Source: Sphingopyxis microcysteis
GTDB lineage: Bacteria; Pseudomonadota; Alphaproteobacteria; Sphingomonadales; Sphingomonadaceae
NCBI RefSeq assembly: GCF_012274265.1
Contig: NZ_JAANYY010000002.1
Span: 1,550,001 to 1,614,000, forward strand
Direction: 5' to 3'
Length of the DNA: 64,000 nt
Under the pieces are notes generated by a model. That model made no database searches and was not told where the DNA came from. It was given only the letters and a program-made list of their open reading frames with translations. Made by a program: the position numbers and the translations under genes. Shown here one piece after another: positions 47,519-53,351 of the stretch. The stretch's first letter is position 1. Every line of letters begins with the position of its first letter.

Positions 47519-48346
47519 TCACCCTGCGCGATGCAAGCCGAAGGGTACGACCTTGTTGTCCGCATCATGGCCGATGTCGGCGCGACCAAGATAGGGAATG
47601 TCGCATCGCGCGCACCAGCCCTGCGCGATCTCTTCGGCCTCCAGCCCGAACGGCCGGTCATTTTCGCGGACGTCGCTGATCCGCCCCAGCCGGATGCCGG
47701 CAAGCCCGCGAGGGCCAAGATAGCTGGCGACGTGGAAAAAGGCGCGGTCGAAAGCGTAGAGATACTCGCTGACTTCCTCGACAAGCAGGACATGCCCCGT
47801 CAGATCGGGCTCGAGCGGGGTGCCGAGCAGCATCGACAGCGTCATCAGGTTGAACGCCGCATGGCGCGCGCCATGTTCGAGCCCGCTCTCGCACGCGCCC
47901 GGATCGCGCGCGACGAGCCAGTCGAGCGCGCGGAGCACCGCCACATCACCGCCCTCGCGCCGGATGTCGGCGACCATCGGGCCGTGCGCCACATGGTCGA
48001 AACCGTCGCGATAGAGTGCGCCGAGCAGATTGCCCTGGTCCGAATAGCCGAGAAAGGCCTTGGCCCTTGCAACGTCGGTCATCGCCGCAACGGCATCCTC
48101 GGCGATCCGGCATGCGCCATAGCCGCCGCGCGCGAACCACAGCGCGTCGATGTCGGGGCGGTTCGCCATTTCCACCAGCGCCGCGAAACGATGTCCGTCC
48201 TCGCCCGCGAAATGGCCGTGCGTCGCGAAACATTGCGGATCGAACACCAGCTCGACGTCGGGGTAGCCGAGGCTGGCGAGCGCGCGCACCGCCTCGGCAT
48301 CGTCGGGCAGGATGGGGGTCGAGGGTGCAACAATCCCGATACGCAT
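47519..48346 (-). CDS. ldcA: LD-carboxypeptidase (muropeptide recycling)
   Basis: A 275-residue serine peptidase of family S66, which removes the terminal D-Ala from murein tetrapeptides. The catalytic triad is visible as S102 in LGYSDQGNLL, E190/E191 in LLVEEVSEYLYAFDR, and H260 in DIGHDADNKVVPFG. The length is a little under E. coli LdcA (304). It has no signal peptide, consistent with the cytoplasmic role. Divergent from the Mur-ligase paralogue at 48503, sharing a 156-base gap with a repeat in it. Confidence 0.85.
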   Translation of the reverse strand: MRIGIVAPSTPILPDDAEAVRALASLGYPDVELVFDPQCFATHGHFAGEDGHRFAALVEMANRPDIDALWFARGGYGACRIAEDAVAAMTDVARAKAFLGYSDQGNLLGALYRDGFDHVAHGPMVADIRREGGDVAVLRALDWLVARDPGACESGLEHGARHAAFNLMTLSMLLGTPLEPDLTGHVLLVEEVSEYLYAFDRAFFHVASYLGPRGLAGIRLGRISDVRENDRPFGLEAEEIAQGWCARCDIPYLGRADIGHDADNKVVPFGLHRAG

Positions 48347-48367
48347 GGACCAAACTTCCCCTCAAAC

Positions 48368-48448
48368 CGTTCGCATCGAGCGAAGTCGAGATGCCCATCG
48401 GCCTTACGCCATCCCCATCGGTGTCTCGACTTCGCTCGACACGAACGG
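48368..48448. repeat. Inverted repeat in the ldcA/mpl intergenic gap
   Basis: Arms CCGTTCG...TCGAGCGAAGTCGAGA (48368-48392) and its complement TCTCGACTTCGCTCGAC... (48424-48448) pair with a few mismatches. Both divergent promoters must lie in or beside it. TCGAGCGAAGTCGAGA recurs widely in such genomes as a short repeat. Confidence 0.7.
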
Positions 48449-48502
48449 AAATTGGGGTCAGTGCCGGTTGCAAACCCTTCGACAAGCCCATAACGCCGCG
48501 CC

Positions 48503-49885
48503 ATGTCGGAAAACAAATCCTATTTCTTCTGCGGTATCGGCGGGTCGGGCATGTTGCCGCTGGCGATGATCGTCGCGGCCCGCGGCGCCAGCGTGTCGGG
48601 CTCGGACCGCAGCCGCGATCAGGGCCGCAGCGCCGACAAGTTCGCGTGGATCGAGGGTCAGGGCATCGCGCTCTTCGCGCAGGACGGCAGCGGCGTCGCC
48701 GCGGACCAGACGCTTGTCGCCTCGGCGGCGGTCGAGGACAGCGTTCCCGACATTGCCGCCGCGAACAGGCTGGGCCTCGCGCGCATGACCCGCGCCGACC
48801 TTAATGCGGCCCTGTTCAATGGCGCGGACAAGGCGATCGGCGTCGGCGGGACCAGCGGCAAGTCGACCGTCACCGGGATGATCGGCTGGATCCTCGATCG
48901 CGCCGGGAAAAAGCCGACGGTGATGAACGGCGCGGTGATGCGCAATTTCGCGAAAGCCGACCAACCCTTTGCCAGCGCGCTCGTCGGCGACGACGCGCTG
49001 TACGTCAGCGAAGTCGACGAAAGCGACGGGTCGATCGCGCTCTATCGCCCCGACGTCGCGGTGGTCACCAACATCAGCCTCGACCACAAGAGCCTCGATG
49101 AACTCCACGCGCTGTTCGGCGATTTTGTCGCCACGGCGCGGATCGCGGTGATCAACGCCGACGATCCCGAATCGGCGGCGCTGTTCAACGCCGACAACAA
49201 TCTGCGTTTCGGCTTTGGCGATGGCGCCGCGATGCGCGGCAGCGATTTCGAGCCGCTGCCCGACGGCTGCCGCTTCAAGGTTCATTTCCTCGCGACCACC
49301 CACGAGGTGCGGCTGCGCATGCCCGGGCGGCATAACGCCATGAACGCGCTCGCGGCGATCGCGGCGGCGCGCGCGATCAACATATCGGTCGCCGACGCAG
49401 CCGCGGCGCTGGCCGATTTCACTGGTCTCGCGCGCCGCTACGAGGTACTTGGTCAGGCGGGCGGCGTCACGGTCATCGACGATTTCGCGCATAACCCGGA
49501 CAAGGTGGCGGCAACGCTCGCCGCCGTTGCCGAGCTCCCCGACCGCGCGCTGATCTTCTTTCAGCCGCACGGCTATGGCCCGCTGCGCCAGATGGGCAAG
49601 GAACTCGCCGCGAGCTTCGCGAAGGGCATGCGCGACGGCGACAGGCTGTTCGTGTGCGACCCCGTCTATTTCGGCGGCACCGTCGACCGCAGCATCGGCA
49701 GCGAAGCGCTGGTCGCCGACATCGTCGCGGGCGGCGGCGATGCGGTTCATCTGACGACGCGTGCGAACTGCGGCGCGGCGATGCTCGACGAGGCGAAGGC
49801 GGGCGACCGCATCCTCATCCTCGGCGCGCGCGACGACACGCTGACCGAGTTCGGGTTGGAATTGCTGGAGAAGCTCGGCGCTTAG
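48503..49885 (+). CDS. MurC/Mpl-family Mur ligase
   Basis: A 460-residue Mur ligase paralogue, distinct from murC in the dcw cluster. It has FFCGIGGSGMLPLAMIV at the start, an ATP loop GVGGTSGKSTVTGMIGW, NISLDHKSLDEL and VIDDFAHNPDKVAATL. The loop has Ser in place of the usual His in the AGTHGKT motif of Mpl and MurC. Mpl joins a recovered tripeptide to UDP-MurNAc; the adjacent LD-carboxypeptidase gene supports that, but the true substrate is unknown. Normal length, ends in a 4-base convergent overlap with the next gene. Confidence 0.75.
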   Translation: MSENKSYFFCGIGGSGMLPLAMIVAARGASVSGSDRSRDQGRSADKFAWIEGQGIALFAQDGSGVAADQTLVASAAVEDSVPDIAAANRLGLARMTRADLNAALFNGADKAIGVGGTSGKSTVTGMIGWILDRAGKKPTVMNGAVMRNFAKADQPFASALVGDDALYVSEVDESDGSIALYRPDVAVVTNISLDHKSLDELHALFGDFVATARIAVINADDPESAALFNADNNLRFGFGDGAAMRGSDFEPLPDGCRFKVHFLATTHEVRLRMPGRHNAMNALAAIAAARAINISVADAAAALADFTGLARRYEVLGQAGGVTVIDDFAHNPDKVAATLAAVAELPDRALIFFQPHGYGPLRQMGKELAASFAKGMRDGDRLFVCDPVYFGGTVDRSIGSEALVADIVAGGGDAVHLTTRANCGAAMLDEAKAGDRILILGARDDTLTEFGLELLEKLGA

Positions 49886-50163
49886 CCGAACGTGTCCTCG
49901 ATATTGCTGATCCCGGCCTTGCGCGCGCGATAGCGTCCGATACCGAAGCCCACGAAGAACACGAGTGTCTGGAGCATCAGTTCGAATGCGATGGTGAAAA
50001 TCATCGCCACACCAAGCGGAATCCCGTCGACGCCAGCGATCAAGCCGCCGAGACCGCCGAACAGGCTGGCCAGCAGCAGGATAACGCCCGCATGCTTCCA
50101 CGTCAGCCGGTCGCTGTTCATGCCCCAGCTGAACAGACCGATCAGCGCCGCAATTTCCAACAT
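49882..50163 (-). CDS. Small membrane protein of unknown function
   Basis: A protein of about 93 residues with three hydrophobic segments (IAALIGLFSWGM, AGVILLLASLFGGLGGLIAG, GVAMIFTIAFELMLQTLVFFVG) and a charged C-terminus RYRARKAGISNIEDTF. ATG 50163 is chosen since GGGGGA lies about 7 bases before it; ATG 50169 would add two residues. It is convergent with the Mur ligase and overlaps it by 4 bases. No family recognised. Confidence 0.65.
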   Translation of the reverse strand: MLEIAALIGLFSWGMNSDRLTWKHAGVILLLASLFGGLGGLIAGVDGIPLGVAMIFTIAFELMLQTLVFFVGFGIGRYRARKAGISNIEDTFG

Positions 50164-50256
50164 CGCCATTTCCCCCTAAAGCACTGCCATGGTGTCGCGC
50201 GGCGCGGCCTGCGGAGCAAGCCATTTCGGATGCGGTCGAATATCCGGCCCCAACCC

Positions 50257-50284
50257 TTGCTTTCCGCCGCCGAATCTGTATAGG
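50257..50284 (+). promoter_or_regulatory. Candidate promoter of the rpsF-rpsR-rplI operon
   Basis: TTGCTT (50257-50262) and TATAGG (50279-50284) lie 16 bases apart, leaving a leader of about 125 bases before rpsF. That leader holds a hairpin CCTGCG/CGCAGG (50370-50386). Many bacteria have an S6:S18-binding leader here, but I could not identify its conserved core. Confidence 0.4.
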
Positions 50285-50416
50285 CGCGCTCCATTGGGGC
50301 GAGGCGCTTTGCCGTCGCCCCATTTGCTTTGCACCGATTTCGCAGGGCAAGACGACAGCCGGAGGGGCCTGCGATTGGCGCAGGTCAGCGATCGGCCAAA
50401 TCGAAGGAAGCGCACC

Positions 50417-50785
50417 ATGCCGTTTTACGAGCATGTTTTTATCGCGCGTCAGGACCTGAGCCAGGCTCAGGTCGACGCGCTGGCGGAAACCGTCACCAAC
50501 GTCATTGGCGAATATAAGGGCACGGTCCACAAGACCGAGACCTGGGGCCTGAAGCAGCTCGCCTACAAGATCCAGAAGAACCGCAAGGGTCATTATGTGA
50601 TGCTGTCGGCCGAAGTTTCGGGCGAAGCGATCGCCGAGATCGAGCGTCAGGCCGCGATCAGCGAAGACATCATCCGCTGGATGACGATCAAGGTCGACGA
50701 ACTCGAAAAAGGCCCGTCGGTCATGATGCGCAAGCAGGAACGTCGGGGCGGCCGTGGCGGCCGTGACCGCGACGGCGAAGAATAA
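50417..50785 (+). CDS. rpsF: 30S ribosomal protein S6
   Basis: A 122-residue small-subunit protein that pairs with S18 on 16S rRNA. It starts [14 protein letters not shown] and contains [21 protein letters not shown]. The tail is Lys/Arg/Gly-rich ([14 protein letters not shown]). ATG 50417 follows GAAGGAAG; a longer in-frame reading lies in the leader. First gene of rpsF-rpsR-rplI. Confidence 0.98.
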   Translation: MPFYEHVFIARQDLSQAQVDALAETVTNVIGEYKGTVHKTETWGLKQLAYKIQKNRKGHYVMLSAEVSGEAIAEIERQAAISEDIIRWMTIKVDELEKGPSVMMRKQERRGGRGGRDRDGEE

Positions 50786-50796
50786 GGATAAAGACC

Positions 50797-51021
50797 ATGG
50801 CACGACCCTTTTTCCGTCGCCGCAAGACCTGCCCCTTCACTGCGAAGGACGCACCGGTCATCGATTACAAGGACGTCCGCCTGCTCCAGGGTTACCTGTC
50901 GGAGCGCGGCAAGATCGTCCCGTCGCGGATTACCGCGGTATCCGCCAAGAAGCAGCGTGAGCTGGCGAAAGCGATCAAGCGCTCGCGCCACATCGGCCTG
51001 CTGCCCTACATTGTGAAGTAA
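50797..51021 (+). CDS. rpsR: 30S ribosomal protein S18
   Basis: A 74-residue protein, standard length. [31 protein letters not shown] and [17 protein letters not shown] ending [16 protein letters not shown] are typical. Starts 11 bases after rpsF; binds with S6 to the platform of the 30S subunit. Confidence 0.98.
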   Translation: MARPFFRRRKTCPFTAKDAPVIDYKDVRLLQGYLSERGKIVPSRITAVSAKKQRELAKAIKRSRHIGLLPYIVK

Positions 51022-51035
51022 GGAGGGCTGGTCTG

Positions 51036-51665
51036 ATGGAAATCATTCTGCTCGAACGCATCGAGAAACTCGGCGGCATCGGCGATGTCGTCACCGTCAA
51101 GAACGGCTTTGCCCGTAACTATCTGCTGCCGAACAACAAGGCGCTGCGCGCGAACGACGCGAACCGCAAGCTGTTCGAAGCCAACCGCACCAAGATCGAG
51201 GCCGACAACGCCGAACGTCGCGGTGAAGCAGAAGTCCGCGCCAAGGACATCGACGGCAAGCAGATCGTCCTGATCCGCCAGGCGTCGAACACCGGCCAGC
51301 TGTACGGTTCGGTTTCGGTCCGCGACATCGTTGACGCCCTGGTCGAAGACGGCGTCACCGGCGTGACCAAGTCGATGGTCGAACTGGAACGCCCGATCAA
51401 GGCGCTCGGCCTGGTCGACGTCAAGGTCAAGCTGCACCCCGAGGTCGCCGTGACCGTCGGCGTCAACGTCGCGCGCTCGCCCGACGAAGCCGAAATGCAG
51501 AAGCAGGGCATCGACGTCATCGCCGCGATGTTCGAGGAAGAACAGGCCGAAGCCGTCGCTTCGGCGCTGGAACCCGACAGCGAAGACGAATTCGACGACG
51601 CGACGCCGCCGTCGGAACGCGCTGCCGAGGAAGCTCCGGCTGCAACCGAGGACGAAGAGGCGTAA
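51036..51665 (+). CDS. rplI: 50S ribosomal protein L9 with acidic C-terminal tail
   Basis: A 209-residue protein. The N-domain MEIILLERIEKLGGIGDVV and the C-domain (KLFGSVTxRDI-like LYGSVSVRDIVDALVEDG, then VDVKVKLHPEVAVTVGVNV) are normal up to about residue 150. Beyond that a tail of about 55 residues is rich in Glu and Asp (EPDSEDEFDDATPP), absent from the 149-residue E. coli L9. It binds 23S rRNA at the L1-side. Followed by a strong terminator. Confidence 0.97.
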   Translation: MEIILLERIEKLGGIGDVVTVKNGFARNYLLPNNKALRANDANRKLFEANRTKIEADNAERRGEAEVRAKDIDGKQIVLIRQASNTGQLYGSVSVRDIVDALVEDGVTGVTKSMVELERPIKALGLVDVKVKLHPEVAVTVGVNVARSPDEAEMQKQGIDVIAAMFEEEQAEAVASALEPDSEDEFDDATPPSERAAEEAPAATEDEEA

Positions 51666-51690
51666 GCTTTTCGCTCTCGCACGAGACAGG

Positions 51691-51727
51691 AAAGGCTCCG
51701 GAACCTGGCGTTCCGGAGCCTTTTTCT
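51691..51727 (+). terminator. Rho-independent terminator of the rpsF operon
   Basis: GGCTCCGGAA (51694-51703) and TTCCGGAGCC (51711-51720) form a 10-bp stem with a 7-base loop, followed by TTTTTC. A textbook intrinsic terminator 30 bases beyond rplI. Confidence 0.95.
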
Positions 51728-52053
51728 TTGGCTTTCCATAGGGTTCAATGTCAGCCCATGGGCAGGAAGCGGACATTCCGGTCCCCGGTTACGCGGGCTG
51801 GAGCCGCGATCCGCGCGGCGCGTGCCCCGCGCCATCATCCCAAAGTTCAGGAAAGTTCAGCCCATTGCGGCGCCCGGATTGTCGTGCTCGGCGGACAAGG
51901 GGCGGTTGAGTCTTTGCCGCGTCCGGAAACCGGGCGGTGACCGCTTTTTGGCTACATATGGACAGAGCTGAGACGAAGGCTGGCACAGCCGAAGATTGTA
52001 GGACAGCGTTTTTTTAGCGGCGGGTGGCGGCTTTGGGGTGGTTTTAAGCCATT
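51728..52053. other. Gene-free stretch
   Basis: About 325 bases between the rplI terminator and the repeats before folE. Only short, uncharacteristic open frames occur on both strands, and none has a ribosome site or recognisable motif. A possible remnant of repeat-derived sequence starts near 51757 (GGGCAGGAAGCGGACATTCC); nothing else stands out. Confidence 0.5.
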
Positions 52054-52161
52054 CCCCTCCCTTTCAGGGAGGGGTTAGGGGTGGGTGCGAGCGAAGCGAG
52101 CTGAGGCAGAATGCCGCCTTCGGCGGCTACCCACCCCCAGCCCCTCCCTAAAAGGGAGGGG
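52054..52161. repeat. C-rich foldback repeat (CCCCTCCCT type)
   Basis: Hairpins CCCCTCCCTTTCAGGGAGGG (52054) and CCCCTCCCTAAAAGGGAGGG (52141) flank inverted GGGGTGGGTG (52079) and ACCCACCCCC (52130). It belongs to the same class as the repeats at 8731, 27081 and 63859. Confidence 0.8.
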
Positions 52162-52197
52162 AGAAGACATGGCAGCTTCCGGTCGCCTCCAGACCTT

Positions 52198-52273
52198 CGT
52201 CATCCCGGACTTGATCCGGGATCCATTCACGCAACGCCGGAAGAATGGATCCCGGATCAAGTCCGGGATGACG
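52198..52273. repeat. Inverted repeat, GTCATCCCGG type, 31-bp perfect arms
   Basis: Arms 52198-52228 and 52243-52273 are perfect 31-bp complements around a 14-base loop, beginning CGTCATCCCGGACTTGATCC. A very stable fold close to the folE stop, in the same family as the one at 11694. Confidence 0.9.
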
Positions 52274-52311
52274 ATGCAATGAACGTCCGCAACTGGCCGC
52301 AAGCGCCCCCC

Positions 52312-52914
52312 TCAATACCCCATCAAACTCAGCACTTCCTTGCGGCTGCGCTGGTCATCGAGGAAACAGCCGAGCAACCGGCTCGTCACCATCCCTACCC
52401 CGGGGGTACGCACGCCACGCCCAGTCATGCAGCCATGCTGCGCATCGATCACTACCGCAACGCCGTGCGGGTGCAGATTGTCCCAAATGCAGCGCGCGAC
52501 CTCGGCGGTCAGCCGTTCCTGCACCTGCAACCGCCGGGCATAGCCGTTGAGCACGCGCGCCAGCTTGGAAATGCCGACGACGCGGTCGCGCGGCATATAG
52601 GCGATCGACGCTTTGCCGGTGATCGGCGCCATATGATGTTCGCAATGCGACTGGAACGGAATATCCTTCAGCAGCACGAGCTCGTCATAGCCCCCCACCT
52701 CTTCAAAGGTGCGCGCCAGGTGGATCGCCGGGTCGTCGGCATAGCCGCTGCAATATTCCTTCCACGCGCGCGCCACGCGCTTGGGCGTATCGAGCAATCC
52801 CTCGCGCGCCGGATCGTCGCCGGCCCATTCGATCAGCGTCCGCACCGCGTCCGCGACATGGTCGGGAACGACCACCTTGCCATCCGCTCCCACTTCAACC
52901 TTGCTGTCGCTCAT
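52312..52914 (-). CDS. folE: GTP cyclohydrolase I
   Basis: A 200-residue enzyme making dihydroneopterin triphosphate, the first step of tetrahydrofolate synthesis. Zinc ligands are C91 and H94 in SHCEHHMAP and C162 in QHGCMTGRGV. Type I (FolE1) zinc-dependent form. ATG 52914 begins MSDSKVEVGADG; the longer in-frame reading lies in the intergenic region. Its upstream region is shared with a TonB receptor transcribed the other way. Confidence 0.96.
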   Translation of the reverse strand: MSDSKVEVGADGKVVVPDHVADAVRTLIEWAGDDPAREGLLDTPKRVARAWKEYCSGYADDPAIHLARTFEEVGGYDELVLLKDIPFQSHCEHHMAPITGKASIAYMPRDRVVGISKLARVLNGYARRLQVQERLTAEVARCIWDNLHPHGVAVVIDAQHGCMTGRGVRTPGVGMVTSRLLGCFLDDQRSRKEVLSLMGY

Positions 52915-53088
52915 CGCCCCACTTTCACTGTTGCATTCTTGCCGCACATTTCGGTGCCCACGCCTAGATAAACAAGGGTGGAACGACAACAATATTGCAG
53001 CGTGCGCAAGTTTACGTTGCGGAAACTTGGGATTTTGCATCATTGCAACTGCCCCATTTCATGTCGCTTTCCAGATCGAACAAGTGGC

Positions 53089-53104
53089 TTGACGCTCGCG
53101 TCAA
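53089..53104. promoter_or_regulatory. Palindromic operator candidate upstream of the TonB receptor
   Basis: TTGACGCTCGCGTCAA is a perfect 16-bp palindrome with 7-bp half-sites, in the divergent gap between folE and the large receptor. The size and symmetry resemble LacI-family operators. TTGACG could also be a -35 element, so it may be both. No regulator gene is adjacent. Confidence 0.4.
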
Positions 53105-53199
53105 CTAAGCGCACCTTTGGGTTGCATTACAGAACCCGCTCAAGCGGGTCGTGATCCGGAGAGGCCGGCGTTTTTCCCCGACGCCGGTGGGAGAGGACG

Positions 53200-53304
53200 A
53201 TGACCAGCACAGCTGGCAAGTGGGATACACCCGGGCATCCGGCCGTTTCGGTCGGACAGCCTTTGCCATGTCTGGTCCTATCCCCTCCCCTTACCACAAC
53301 TTGA
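53200..53304 (+). CDS. Possible 34-residue leader peptide before the TonB receptor
   Basis: ATG 53200 follows GGGAGAGGACG at a normal distance and opens a 34-codon frame (MTSTAGKWDTPGHPAVSVGQ, ending LSPPLTTT) that stops 47 bases before the receptor start. A GC hairpin (GCCGGCG/CGCCGGT) lies directly upstream. It has no recognisable family and may simply be chance; it is listed because the Shine-Dalgarno is good. Confidence 0.25.
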   Translation: MTSTAGKWDTPGHPAVSVGQPLPCLVLSPPLTTT

Positions 53305-53351
53305 ATTTGGGCGGCCCCGCAGTGCGCGGGTTCGAAAAAGGGAGGCTGTAA

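Noticed and set aside
51728..51940. 70-codon frame after the rplI terminator
   Set aside because: It starts just after a strong terminator with no ribosome site, and its composition is typical of random GC-rich sequence.
53151..53351. 66-codon frame ending directly at the TonB receptor start
   Set aside because: It needs a GTG start with no good ribosome site and has no recognisable features; the 34-codon frame at 53200 has a better site but is itself uncertain.
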